A stretch of 64,000 nucleotides of DNA, from the NCBI GenBank assembly GCA_029006155.1, contig JAQXGF010000008.1:60111-124110 (forward strand). The letters are read 5' to 3'. Source of the stretch: Lachnospiraceae bacterium. GTDB lineage: Bacteria; Bacillota; Clostridia; Lachnospirales; Lachnospiraceae. Positions within the stretch are counted from its first letter, which is position 1. Every line of letters starts with the position of its first letter. Shown here piece after piece: positions 39,379 through 49,342 of the stretch. The position numbers were made by a program, and so were the translations under genes. The notes beneath the pieces were generated by a model, which saw only the letters and a program-made list of their open reading frames with translations, did no database searches and was not told the DNA's origin.

Positions 39379-40722
39379 TTATTCTGCCGGGCGTACCAGT
39401 ACTTCTTCGGTCTCGCCAAGGAGAATGGAGTACTCCGACGGACGGAGCTGTCCGTGGTTCTCATCTCTTCCTTGCAGGACAAAGCGTGCATCTGCATTTC
39501 CGATGGACTCGGCTGCCTCTGTGGAGCCCTGCCAGATCGGGTCGCTCGTCTTGCGGTAGCGGTTGAAGATCACGCCGAGCTGGGTATCGCCGCTTTCCAT
39601 CCAGTCTGTCATCATATTCCAGTCGCCTGCGCTGTCGCCAAATACGATGAGCGGGCCTGCGCCGTCATAGTTCGGAGCGATGAAATTGGTGATCGTCGTG
39701 CTCTTGCCTGCGGCCTGCGTCTGCGCACATTTGCCTTCGCCGCCCCAGTTGTAATCATATTCGTTCGTGTACTTGCCGTCCTTGAGCACGTTGCGCATTG
39801 CAAAGACATGATCTTCCGGGATGTTGTAGCCGAAGTTGTCGTTTGCGGCGCGGATCACGTCGATAAAGGAAGCGGAGATAATATAGACATCAATATTGTT
39901 TGTCATCAGGGTCTGATAGAGATCCTGCAGCTCGTCGGTAAAAGTAAGTCCTGTGATAAAGCTTGTGGTGACTACGCCACACTCACCCTCCAGCTCGACC
40001 GGAGAAGTCCAGACTTCTTTGCTGTAGCGTCCGTAGTTGGACCAGTACGTATGGGAAGCCAGCGCCAGGTCATACACCTCATCCGGAGTCATGCCGGTGA
40101 AGAGGTAGGTCACCCACGGATAGGAGACAGATGCGTCAAAGGTATCTCCGACTGCGGTGTACATATAGCGAAGCTTTGCTGCGAAATCTTCGTACTGGTT
40201 GGTCGCATGAATATACGTGAGATCGTGTGTCCCGCCGGCATCAAATCCCTCATAATTTTCATACAGCCACTGATAGTCAGACGTAATGTCGGCCACCAGA
40301 TTGGCTACGGTCACATCGCCGTCTGCGAGATTCTTTCCGACCGGCTCGTCCACAGACGGGATCTGTGTCTCGAGAATGCCGCCTAAGTCTGCCGGATCGA
40401 TTTTGAACTGCAGATTCTCGATCTGGTAAGCGAGCAGTGCTTCTTCGACATCGAAGATAACAGAAGTATTATCAAAGTCAAAGACGACATAGCGTCCGCT
40501 GTCTGCATTTGCATCGATCACGGCCTGAATGCGCTCACGGGTAGCCGGAGCCCAGTTGCCGGTCATCATCGTTTTGGTATCCGATTTTTTCGCAGCTTCC
40601 GTTATAACTTCTGCCGGAGCCTCTGTGGTTTCCTCCGCAAATGCGGAAACCGGATAAAGGCTGGTCGTAGCGAGCATGAGCACGGATAATAAGAGTCCGG
40701 TCTGTCTGGTTTTCTTTTTCAT
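39379..40722 (-). CDS. Secreted HAD-superfamily hydrolase
   Basis: Signal peptide MKKKTRQTGLLLSVLMLATTSLYPVSAFAEE after AAGGAGGG; HAD motif YVVFDFDNTSVIFD; VFGDSAGDWNM. Confidence 0.8.
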   Translation of the reverse strand: MKKKTRQTGLLLSVLMLATTSLYPVSAFAEETTEAPAEVITEAAKKSDTKTMMTGNWAPATRERIQAVIDANADSGRYVVFDFDNTSVIFDVEEALLAYQIENLQFKIDPADLGGILETQIPSVDEPVGKNLADGDVTVANLVADITSDYQWLYENYEGFDAGGTHDLTYIHATNQYEDFAAKLRYMYTAVGDTFDASVSYPWVTYLFTGMTPDEVYDLALASHTYWSNYGRYSKEVWTSPVELEGECGVVTTSFITGLTFTDELQDLYQTLMTNNIDVYIISASFIDVIRAANDNFGYNIPEDHVFAMRNVLKDGKYTNEYDYNWGGEGKCAQTQAAGKSTTITNFIAPNYDGAGPLIVFGDSAGDWNMMTDWMESGDTQLGVIFNRYRKTSDPIWQGSTEAAESIGNADARFVLQGRDENHGQLRPSEYSILLGETEEVLVRPAE

Positions 40723-41241
40723 AGAGTCCCTCCTTGAATGAAATTGTTTACAGGTTTCTTTTCTCCCGTTTTCTGTGCGCTGATTGTAACATGAGCACCT
40801 GGTGAATGCAATCTGGAAAGACTGAGCATCAGTAAAATCGGCCTTTTTACTAAGAACGAAGGGGTGAAAATTATGCATTATGCATAGAAAATAAAGACGG
40901 ATTTTGCAAAAAATTCCGAGCATGCTCATTTGTAATATGAATTTTCTGACAACAGTGGACAAACATGAAAAACAAGTGGGAATTCTCGTGCACATTTGTC
41001 CACGACAAAAAGACATCAGGAATTGAGCAGACGCAAGAACTTCTTAAGAATCTTTGGGTTTACGGGTTCGGGAGAATGTATTATACTAACTAAGGAAAAA
41101 AGAATCGCCGGGGGAGAACCCCGGCATATCATCCGAAAACATTGCTTCTATAAATAAGAATGTCATACCTTTGGCGGTATATTTTTCAGACACGTTCCGG
41201 AAAGAGGGAATGGCAGACGGAAGTAGAAAGGGGAGGACAGG

Positions 41242-44200
41242 ATGAAAAGCAGATTCAGAAAAATAGCTGCCTCCGTTCTGACAGCAGCAATGCTGTTGCA
41301 GCAGTGTGGTGTGACCACGCTGGCAGAGGAAGGACAGACACAGGCAGAGACGCAGGTGCAGACACAGGCAGAGACACCTGCGCCGGAGACACAGGCTCCA
41401 CAGACGGAGACATCGGCACCGGAGACACAGGCACCGCAGGCGGAGACATCGGCACCGGAGACACAGGCTCCACAGACCGAGACACAGTCAGAGACGTCCA
41501 AAGAGACCGAGACGGAGAAGGCTACGGACAAAGAGACGGAGAAGAAAAAAGACAAGGAGACTGAGGCTTCCGACCGGGTCAATGACGGGAAGAAGATCGA
41601 GGAGTCGACGGTGACTTCCGGACTTGGCAGCGTGCGGACGAAGCTGTTCGCAGCCGGCAGTGTGACGCTTCCGGATGCGCTGGCGGAGCAGGTCGACGCA
41701 GACTGGATTCTGGACGGATCCGAAGGTGGAGCAGCAGTCGATGGATTGGTCGGACTTTCAAAGACACTGGCCAATGGACAGTCGACCTCGAAAGTAGAAG
41801 TCATCAATCTCTACGCAGATAAGGATGGCAAGCTGGATACGAAGCAGCTGGAGAAGCTCTACAAGAATAAGGTGATCGATGTCACCGACCAGTATTTTGT
41901 CGTGAATATCATTGCAGCGAAGAAGGATCAGACCTTAAGCTTTTCCGGATATGCGATGACGAATAAGGGACAGAACGTTTCCTATACAAAGGCGACGCAG
42001 GCAGGCGACATCCTTTACAATTTTGCCACACTGGAAAAGGGCAAATACCAGTCCTTTGAGGGTACGGTAAATCTGTCTTCCGGCAGCGGGCTGCAGGGCA
42101 CATTCCTTGCACCGAAGGCTACGGTGACGGTCGGGTCTGACTTAAGCGGTGCGGTATATGCGAAAAAAGTGACCGTTGCAGATGGCGTACAGAAGCTTTT
42201 GCGCGTCGCATATATCAAGGGAGCAAAAGACGAGACAAAGGAGACCGGGGAGGATCAGACTGAGGCAGTGACCGAGACTGCGGCCGAGACCGAGACGGAG
42301 CAGGTCACGGATGCACCGGCGACGGAAGAGACGGAGACATCTGCTGCAGAAGAGACGACCGAGACCAGCACAACAGCTGCGACGGAGACGGAGCCGGCTA
42401 CGGAGGCGCAGACGCCGGCAACGGAGACAGAAGTGCAGACTGAGGCTGAGACGGACGGTCTGACGATTGAGACAGAAGTCGTCACGGAAGTTCCGGCGCA
42501 GTCTGAGACAGCAGCGGAGGCCGAGAGCGAACCGGCCGAGACCGAGACATCCGGAGATGAGACGCTGGTGGATCTGGATGGCGGTATTGCGCTGATGTCA
42601 CTTGGACGTGATCTGATGTGGTATTCAGAGGCCGGTGTGAAGCTGGCTGTGAAATTTGCAGATGCAAAGGATACAGCGGCGACACTCACAGGTAGAGAGG
42701 CCGAGCTTCATGCGGCAGATACGATCCTGAAGCCGGATGGAAGTGTGGCCTATGCCGCAGATGCAAAGATCGGCGATACGCTGACGGATCTTGGCAGCAC
42801 AGAGCAGACGGTTACGCTGAACTATGGCGGCAGCTATTATCTGGCGATCACGAAAGCGCCGGGCGGAGATACCTATCTGACACCGGCACGGATTTACTTT
42901 GAAGTAGATAAGACCGGCACGATTCAGATGGCAGTCGGACAGAATCTGACCGACTGGACCAATGGGGTGCTGACGGTTCAGGCAGAGAAGCAGGCGCAGG
43001 CGACGATTGTGCTGGCAGATGAAACTGGTAATGTACTTGCGGATGCAAAAGGTACTTCGATCTTCGTTCTGAAGGATGCAAAAGGGGCTGTGATTTACAA
43101 CAGCAGCACGGAAGCAAAGTATCCGCTGTATTATATTTCAGGTACCGGGAATCAGCTGAGTCTGTCCGGCATCCCTTCCGGCACGTACTGTTTGTCCGAA
43201 GTAAAAGCGCCGGATGGATACGGGCTGGCAGACGATCAGGAATTTACGCTGGCGGATGGAGAGACAACGAAGACGCTGACTATGAAGCACAAAGCAGGCG
43301 GTACCGCGAAGGTAGAAGTGACGGCACAGGCCACCTTCACCCGGACGCTGCTCACCGCAGAAAATGATGTGGTGAACTATGTCGCACTGTATTCGGACAG
43401 CGAGCTTACGAAGCGTGTGACGGAGCCGAAGGCGGTGACCTTTACAGCGGGAAATACAACGAGCACGGCAGCGGAATTTACTGCACTTACGGATGGCAGC
43501 ACCTATTATATCGGCCTGACGGATGCGTTTGGAGAGAAGGCAGGTACGGATTATCAGCTGGCAGACAATGCGGTTACAGCAAGGGCCGCAGAAAATGCGC
43601 AGGCCGTTCTGGATATCGATTATACGACATATCCGGAGGGCGACTACAGCTATCAGGCGGATGTCTCCGTGACGATCAATGTAAAGGATGTGCAGGGGGC
43701 AGCGTATGCATCTTCTGATACGTTCTATGCAATGCTCTATCAGGATGCAGATAAGACACAGAAGGTGCTGGATGCGCCGCTGACGTTTGCCATGAATGGA
43801 GCTGCGACTCTGACACAGAGCACACAGGTGAAAGCAACCAAAGCATCTGAGACGTTCTATCTGGCACAGACCGATGCGAGTGGCACAGAGATCACAAATG
43901 CGGATCCGAATTTCCTCTATGGAATCACATATCCGGATCTGACAAATCAGGCACTTACTGTCGTATGTGGACAGAAGGCATTTGCGACGATCCAGGATCA
44001 GCTGGGCAATTCCATCGTAATGCTCCGGCTGCTGGATGCATCTTCGGATAAGCAGCTTTCCGGCGCGAAGATGGTCATCAAGGATGCAACGACCAGCAAG
44101 AATGTCTATTCCTTTACGACCGGAAACGAAGTGCAAATACTGACGAACAAGCTGGCGGCAGGCAGTTATGTCCTGACAGAGCTGACCGCACCGAGCGGCT

Positions 44201-45585
44201 ACAGCAATACCGCGGATGTCGCGTTTGAGGTGAAGGACGGCCAGACGACGGAAGTCGTGATGCGCAATGCGTCGCATGGAAAAGCTTCGCACAAGCTGAC
44301 CGTCTCCATGCAGATCTATGTCGGAGACGCGCAGGTCTATGCAAAAGATACGACGAGCGGCACTTATGCAAAAGAAAAACGTTACACATATTATGCGGCA
44401 CTGTTTGCAGATAAGGCACGGACACAGAAGGTGAGCGATGTCAAGGAGATCACAGTCAGCGGACTGAACGGATCCGTAACGTTCTCGAATCTGGAGAAGG
44501 GTACCTATTATCTGGCTGAGACGGATGAGTACGGAAATGTGCTGACGGCTTCGGATATTCATGGAACAGAGTGTAAGGTAGAATATTCGGATGGCGGAAA
44601 GATTTCGGTTTCTGCTTCTTCGGAGCAGGCGGTGATCAAAAATGTTTACAGCAGCCTTCCGACCGGGTATCGTCATACGGCGACCCTGACGATCACGAAG
44701 AAGCTGCAGACAGCATCCGGTGAGGCACAGACGGATACGAAGACGTTTTATGCAGGCATTTACCGGAAGAAAGATTTCTCCGATACACCGACGGTCGTTA
44801 CTCTGGATCTGAAAAATGCATCGGAAGTATCTGCAAAGCGCAGAATCCTGCTCTCCAGCTCCAATGAGGTAAGCTATTATATCGCAGAGGTGGATAAAAA
44901 TGGCAAGCGCATCACCGATGAGGCATCCTTTGGCTATACGATCCAGGTGGATCAGCCGGAAGTGACCCTGAAGGGTGGAGATGATAAGCATGTCACGATT
45001 ACCAATAAGACGAGAGTCTCCAAGGTAACCTTATACCTGACGAAGAAGGTCTATGAGGGAACATCCAAGAAGGCAGTCAACGAGACGTTCTATGCGGGAC
45101 TGTTCAAGGATCCGGAGTTCACACAGCTCTATGCAAAGCCGATCGCACTGCAGCTCAAGAACAAGAGTGAGATCACGTTGAAGCTTTCGCTGAATCTCGG
45201 CGCAGCAGCCGGGGCGAAGATCTATGTGGCAGAGGTCGATGAGAATGGCAAGGTCGTACAGGCCGGAGCAAAGTTTGGCTATGACATCCGCGTCGTCAAT
45301 GCGACCGCAGAGTTCACCCAGGAGCAGACCGAGGTACAGTCGATCCTCCTGAACTCGGTATACAGCTCTTCTTCCGATGATAACTGGAACAAGATCATCC
45401 ACCGCGATGGCAACGACATCGGCGGAGGCGGAAGCGGTTCGAACGGAGGCGGCGGGGCAAGTGCCAACGGTTCCGTACAGACCGGGGATGAGACACCGAT
45501 CCTTCCGTATGTCGGCGGACTGGTAGCAGCCGCACTGGTAATTGCGGCACTGCTCGTGGCAGGAAGACGGAAAAGACAGAGATAA
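41242..45585 (+). CDS. Large surface protein: choice-of-anchor-A-like domain, E/T-rich linkers, multiple SpaA/Cna_B-like domains, sortase-type C-terminus
   Basis: Signal peptide; LAAGSYVLTELTAPSGYSNTADVAFEVKDGQTTEVVM Cna_B signature; C-terminal SVQTGDETP + TM + RRKRQR. Confidence 0.8.
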   Translation: MKSRFRKIAASVLTAAMLLQQCGVTTLAEEGQTQAETQVQTQAETPAPETQAPQTETSAPETQAPQAETSAPETQAPQTETQSETSKETETEKATDKETEKKKDKETEASDRVNDGKKIEESTVTSGLGSVRTKLFAAGSVTLPDALAEQVDADWILDGSEGGAAVDGLVGLSKTLANGQSTSKVEVINLYADKDGKLDTKQLEKLYKNKVIDVTDQYFVVNIIAAKKDQTLSFSGYAMTNKGQNVSYTKATQAGDILYNFATLEKGKYQSFEGTVNLSSGSGLQGTFLAPKATVTVGSDLSGAVYAKKVTVADGVQKLLRVAYIKGAKDETKETGEDQTEAVTETAAETETEQVTDAPATEETETSAAEETTETSTTAATETEPATEAQTPATETEVQTEAETDGLTIETEVVTEVPAQSETAAEAESEPAETETSGDETLVDLDGGIALMSLGRDLMWYSEAGVKLAVKFADAKDTAATLTGREAELHAADTILKPDGSVAYAADAKIGDTLTDLGSTEQTVTLNYGGSYYLAITKAPGGDTYLTPARIYFEVDKTGTIQMAVGQNLTDWTNGVLTVQAEKQAQATIVLADETGNVLADAKGTSIFVLKDAKGAVIYNSSTEAKYPLYYISGTGNQLSLSGIPSGTYCLSEVKAPDGYGLADDQEFTLADGETTKTLTMKHKAGGTAKVEVTAQATFTRTLLTAENDVVNYVALYSDSELTKRVTEPKAVTFTAGNTTSTAAEFTALTDGSTYYIGLTDAFGEKAGTDYQLADNAVTARAAENAQAVLDIDYTTYPEGDYSYQADVSVTINVKDVQGAAYASSDTFYAMLYQDADKTQKVLDAPLTFAMNGAATLTQSTQVKATKASETFYLAQTDASGTEITNADPNFLYGITYPDLTNQALTVVCGQKAFATIQDQLGNSIVMLRLLDASSDKQLSGAKMVIKDATTSKNVYSFTTGNEVQILTNKLAAGSYVLTELTAPSGYSNTADVAFEVKDGQTTEVVMRNASHGKASHKLTVSMQIYVGDAQVYAKDTTSGTYAKEKRYTYYAALFADKARTQKVSDVKEITVSGLNGSVTFSNLEKGTYYLAETDEYGNVLTASDIHGTECKVEYSDGGKISVSASSEQAVIKNVYSSLPTGYRHTATLTITKKLQTASGEAQTDTKTFYAGIYRKKDFSDTPTVVTLDLKNASEVSAKRRILLSSSNEVSYYIAEVDKNGKRITDEASFGYTIQVDQPEVTLKGGDDKHVTITNKTRVSKVTLYLTKKVYEGTSKKAVNETFYAGLFKDPEFTQLYAKPIALQLKNKSEITLKLSLNLGAAAGAKIYVAEVDENGKVVQAGAKFGYDIRVVNATAEFTQEQTEVQSILLNSVYSSSSDDNWNKIIHRDGNDIGGGGSGSNGGGGASANGSVQTGDETPILPYVGGLVAAALVIAALLVAGRRKRQR
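41381..41488 (+). repeat. In-frame tandem repeat, 3 x 36 bp (PETQAPQTETSA)
   Basis: Units begin at 41381, 41417 and 41453. Confidence 0.85.
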
Positions 45586-45612
45586 ATGAAATGATGCGAT
45601 AAATGCATAAAG

Positions 45613-45657
45613 GAAAGGCGCTGACCTGGGAAGTATCGGGGCAGCGCCTTTTCTAAG
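45613..45657 (+). terminator. Rho-independent terminator
   Basis: AAAGGCGCTGACC ... GGGCAGCGCCTTTT. Confidence 0.7.
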
Positions 45658-45750
45658 TGAAAAAATAAAAAAGATGGCTGAGCAGAACCATCTTTTTCTG
45701 ATATTTGTTAATGATTAGAGATTACCATGTTTTTAGAACAAGATAAAAAA

Positions 45751-46092
45751 TCAGGAGTTCGAGCTTCCTTTTTGGGACTCATCCGCCTTCTCATTCTTGA
45801 TCTCCCAGTGGATGAGCACGGTGAGCACGGCGCGCAGGGCGATGATGCTGCCGACGATGGCGATCTCGCTTAAGCTGCGGACGACAACGGTACGGAGGAT
45901 CTCACTTCCGAGCTTGAACTCCAGCCCCATGGCAAGTCCCTGTGCCAGTGTGAGGCGCGTATCCGGAGCACGCCGGATGTAGTTGACCAGCCCCTGAATG
46001 CCTGCAAAGGTGATGACACCCACGCCGATGTACTCGAACAGCAGCATCGCCAGATTGACAAAGGAGTGGAGGATCGTTTCCAGTATTTCCAT
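45751..46092 (-). CDS. DUF1622-type membrane protein
   Basis: 113 aa, three hydrophobic helices, LTLAQGLAMGLEFKLGSEILRTVVVRS. Confidence 0.8.
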   Translation of the reverse strand: MEILETILHSFVNLAMLLFEYIGVGVITFAGIQGLVNYIRRAPDTRLTLAQGLAMGLEFKLGSEILRTVVVRSLSEIAIVGSIIALRAVLTVLIHWEIKNEKADESQKGSSNS

Positions 46093-46258
46093 AAAATTGT
46101 TTCCTTTCTTTTGTCTGTGTATGATATCACCAGTATATCGTCAAAAAAAGGGAAAAGCAAGAATCAATTGCGGCGCAGGAAAATTTATGCTATAGTAAGG
46201 AGAACGAAATAAAAGCGGGAGCGCAAAGGAACGCTTTCAGATAATACGAGGAGGCACT

Positions 46259-47137
46259 ATGAGTAAAGTTGCGATAGTAACGGACAGCAACAGCGGAATC
46301 ACACAGGCAGAAGGACAGGAGCTTGGTGTTTTTGTCATCCCGATGCCGTTTTATATTAATGGAAAGCTGTATTATGAGGAAAAGACGCTTTCACAGGAAG
46401 AGTTCTATCAGCATTTGAGCGAGAAGGCAGAGATTTCCACTTCCATGCCGGCGATGACGGATGTGACGGAGCTGTGGGATGAGCTTCTGCAGACATATGA
46501 AGAGATCGTATATATTCCGATGTCGAGCGGACTGAGCAGTTCCTGCCAGACGGCGATGATGCTGGCGCAGGACTACGATGGCAAGGTACAGGTCGTGGAC
46601 AATAAACGCATTTCTGTCACACAGCGCCAGGCCGCGATTGATGCCAGGACACTGGCTGATGCAGGCTGGAATGCAGAGGCGATCCGGGACTATCTGGTAA
46701 AGACAGCGGCGGATTCGAGCATTTATATTACACTGACCACCCTGTATTATCTGAAAAAAGGCGGACGGATCACACCGGCAGCTGCAGCACTTGGCACACT
46801 GCTCCGTCTGAAGCCGGTTCTGCAGATCCAGGGCGAGAAGCTCGACGCCTATGCGAAGAGCCGTACCTTAAAGGCAGCGAAGGCGACGATGCTTGAGGCA
46901 GTGCGGAATGACTGCGTGCAGCGGTATGGATCCAATGCGGCTGCGGATAAGGTTCACATTCATCTTGCCTATTCCGGCACGGATCTCACAGAAGCGAATC
47001 TCTGGAAGCAGGAAGTACAGGAAGCGTTCCCGGATCATGAGATCATCATGCGGCCGCTTTCCTTAAGCGTATCCTGCCACATCGGACCGGGTGCACTCGC
47101 GATCACAGCGACAAAGATGCTGGATGCGCTACAGTAA
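46259..47137 (+). CDS. DegV family (fatty-acid-binding) protein
   Basis: VAIVTDSNSGI, PMSSGLSSSCQTA, YLKKGGRITPAAAALGTLLRLKPVLQI. Confidence 0.93.
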   Translation: MSKVAIVTDSNSGITQAEGQELGVFVIPMPFYINGKLYYEEKTLSQEEFYQHLSEKAEISTSMPAMTDVTELWDELLQTYEEIVYIPMSSGLSSSCQTAMMLAQDYDGKVQVVDNKRISVTQRQAAIDARTLADAGWNAEAIRDYLVKTAADSSIYITLTTLYYLKKGGRITPAAAALGTLLRLKPVLQIQGEKLDAYAKSRTLKAAKATMLEAVRNDCVQRYGSNAAADKVHIHLAYSGTDLTEANLWKQEVQEAFPDHEIIMRPLSLSVSCHIGPGALAITATKMLDALQ

Positions 47138-47203
47138 GGAAACGGACAAATGATTATTCGCTCTGATATCAGCAAAAAAAATAGCATCATAGCAAAAGGA
47201 AGC

Positions 47204-47304
47204 TTGACAAAATCACGACTCCGTGGTAGTGTAGTTGCATAAATTTTATATATGATTATTGACAAAGGCGTCCATATCTGTTAAGGATACGGACGCCTCT
47301 TTTT
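47204..47304 (+). ncRNA. Possible short terminated transcript (own promoter + terminator, no ORF)
   Basis: TTGACA-N17-TAGTGT at 47204-47232; hairpin AGGCGTCC ... GGACGCCTCTTTTTTT ending at ~47304. Confidence 0.35.
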
Positions 47305-47474
47305 TTACCAAATGGTTTCTTTCACTCATTTCTTACGGTTTCCAATTCCGGTCTTCTGGCCGGGATTAGAAATAAATATCACACACACTTTTTGGGGCAG
47401 TGTTTTCACCAGACACTGCCCGCCCCCTCTAAGACGAGTAACGAAAACAGTTCGCATCTGTACGTGCGACAACA

Positions 47475-49244
47475 CTATGACAGCGCCACGCCTAACTTCT
47501 GTGCCACCAATTTTTCCACGATCGAAAACGGTGCGGGACCGGCTTCGAGTACCGCCGCATGAAAATCCCGGAGTACAAAGCGCTCCTGCAACGCCTGCTC
47601 CATCGTACTGCGCAGACGCTGGAAATTCAGGTAGCCGACGTAATATTGCAGATAATTGGCCGGAGCCTGCAGGATCGCCTGATATAGCGAAGAAGCGCTG
47701 GAAGCGTCGAATCCAAGCTTTGTCAGAAAAGCCGAGACATCTGCGGGTGAATAGCCGTGATAGTGAATGCCGATATCGAGCAGAGCGGCGAGCCCGAGGG
47801 AGAAAGCACGGTTCTTCTGCTGAATGACGGAGGCATCACTTCCGCCATCCCAGAGGGAATAGGCATACATTTCCACATAAGTAGCCCAGCCTTCCGTATA
47901 GCCACCGGGCGCGAGCAGGAAGCGGAGTGGCGCAGGTGACTGTGCATGGAAGCTGACTGTCTGAAACAGATGACCAGGATATCCCTCATGCGCCAGCGTT
48001 GTATACAGGGAGAGACCGCTGCAGTTTTCCGCAGGATTCAGGTAAATGACATTTTCCGTATACTGATCGATCGGCGGAGTCAGATAAAAGGCCGGGCTCA
48101 GATAATCTTTCAGAGAGTCATCGACATATTTTACTTCACAGGAGACGGCCGGAATGCCGGGAAAATCCTGTGAAATTTTTTTGCGCAGATCCTTGAGCAT
48201 GGCGACCGCATCGGTGCTGTCGTCGGCAAAGGCCGAAGGCATGCCCTCATTCGCTGAAATACCGGACGAGGACGACATCCGGTTCTGGATCGCCTGATAG
48301 TCTGCGACGAGCTGCTGCTTGATCTCCTCTTCGATCTGCGCGATGCTGCGCGCATCTCCGACTTCGCGCTTTACGAGGTATTCATAAAAGGACTGGCCTT
48401 TGGGAAAATAGAAGAGCCCCTGTTCATTTCGCCCTTTACCGAGGAGATCCGTGAGTCCTTTGCTCAATGTCTCATAGGCTGGAAGGACGTAGCCGGTGAC
48501 CGCGGCCTCATTTCGTTTCTGGTAGGCGATCTTTTCATCGGCAGTGAGATTGGAGAAGGCATCGATTTTTTTCTGGAAGAGGGTGATCAGGTAGTGCTCG
48601 GAAGGAGACTGGATAAAATCCTGGCATTGCTTTATGACCTCCTGCGCACAGGCATCACTCATAAAGAGTCCGGCAGTCGCTTTTTCCCGCTCAAAAGAGA
48701 GCAGGGAGAGAAAATAATCCGGCACCTGTGTCAGCAGCGTGAGATAATGTTCGACATCGCCTTTGGTACGAAATGAGTATTCGGCGAGCAGGATCGGGAG
48801 CTGTGCCTGAACGCCAAGCGTGGGCCCGAGCGGCTCCTCATATAGGAGAAAATCAGCACCGGAGAGTTCCGTGTCGAGCCAGTCCTTAAAAATGGCGTAA
48901 GTGACCTGCTGGGAAGCATTCAGCTCTTCAAAAGAAAACGAATCCAGTGTTTTCTGGTAGTTTTCACAGGCAGCCAGGGCGCGCCGCTGTGCCATGGTAC
49001 TTCCATCCCCCAGTGATACCGGGAGATTTTTCAGACCAAAGTCAGACGGATCGGCCACCGTGTAGTGCAGGCTTAACGTATTTCCGGACAGTTCCTCGCA
49101 AAATACTTGTCTGGTGAAGCGGTCAAATTTTTTTTCCGAAGTAAAGGGAAATCCGATCAGGAAAAGAATGGCGCATACAGCTGCCGCAAGTGAGAGCAGG
49201 AGCAGCAGTATGCGCTTTCGCCAAGTGAAATGGAATGCAGACAT
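47475..49244 (-). CDS. DUF885 family membrane-anchored protein
   Basis: N-terminal TM; TLAHEGYPGHLFQTV and GYTEGWATYVE (HExxH-like pattern of DUF885). Confidence 0.85.
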   Translation of the reverse strand: MSAFHFTWRKRILLLLLSLAAAVCAILFLIGFPFTSEKKFDRFTRQVFCEELSGNTLSLHYTVADPSDFGLKNLPVSLGDGSTMAQRRALAACENYQKTLDSFSFEELNASQQVTYAIFKDWLDTELSGADFLLYEEPLGPTLGVQAQLPILLAEYSFRTKGDVEHYLTLLTQVPDYFLSLLSFEREKATAGLFMSDACAQEVIKQCQDFIQSPSEHYLITLFQKKIDAFSNLTADEKIAYQKRNEAAVTGYVLPAYETLSKGLTDLLGKGRNEQGLFYFPKGQSFYEYLVKREVGDARSIAQIEEEIKQQLVADYQAIQNRMSSSSGISANEGMPSAFADDSTDAVAMLKDLRKKISQDFPGIPAVSCEVKYVDDSLKDYLSPAFYLTPPIDQYTENVIYLNPAENCSGLSLYTTLAHEGYPGHLFQTVSFHAQSPAPLRFLLAPGGYTEGWATYVEMYAYSLWDGGSDASVIQQKNRAFSLGLAALLDIGIHYHGYSPADVSAFLTKLGFDASSASSLYQAILQAPANYLQYYVGYLNFQRLRSTMEQALQERFVLRDFHAAVLEAGPAPFSIVEKLVAQKLGVALS

Positions 49245-49342
49245 AAGAATTCTCCGTGTGTGCTCTTATGTCATCCTATGAGAAGAAACGAAAAATCAGA
49301 AGTAAAACCCATCACATTACACTACTCGGCCGGCCAAAGAGG

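Noticed and set aside
40723-41016. N-terminal 98-aa extension of the HAD protein
   Set aside because: Signal peptide and RBS place the true start at 40722; the extension is non-coding upstream sequence
43138-44991. 617-aa minus-strand ORF
   Set aside because: Antisense to the SpaA/Cna_B-like CDS; Cys/Arg/Ile-rich low-information translation; shadow ORF of high-GC third positions
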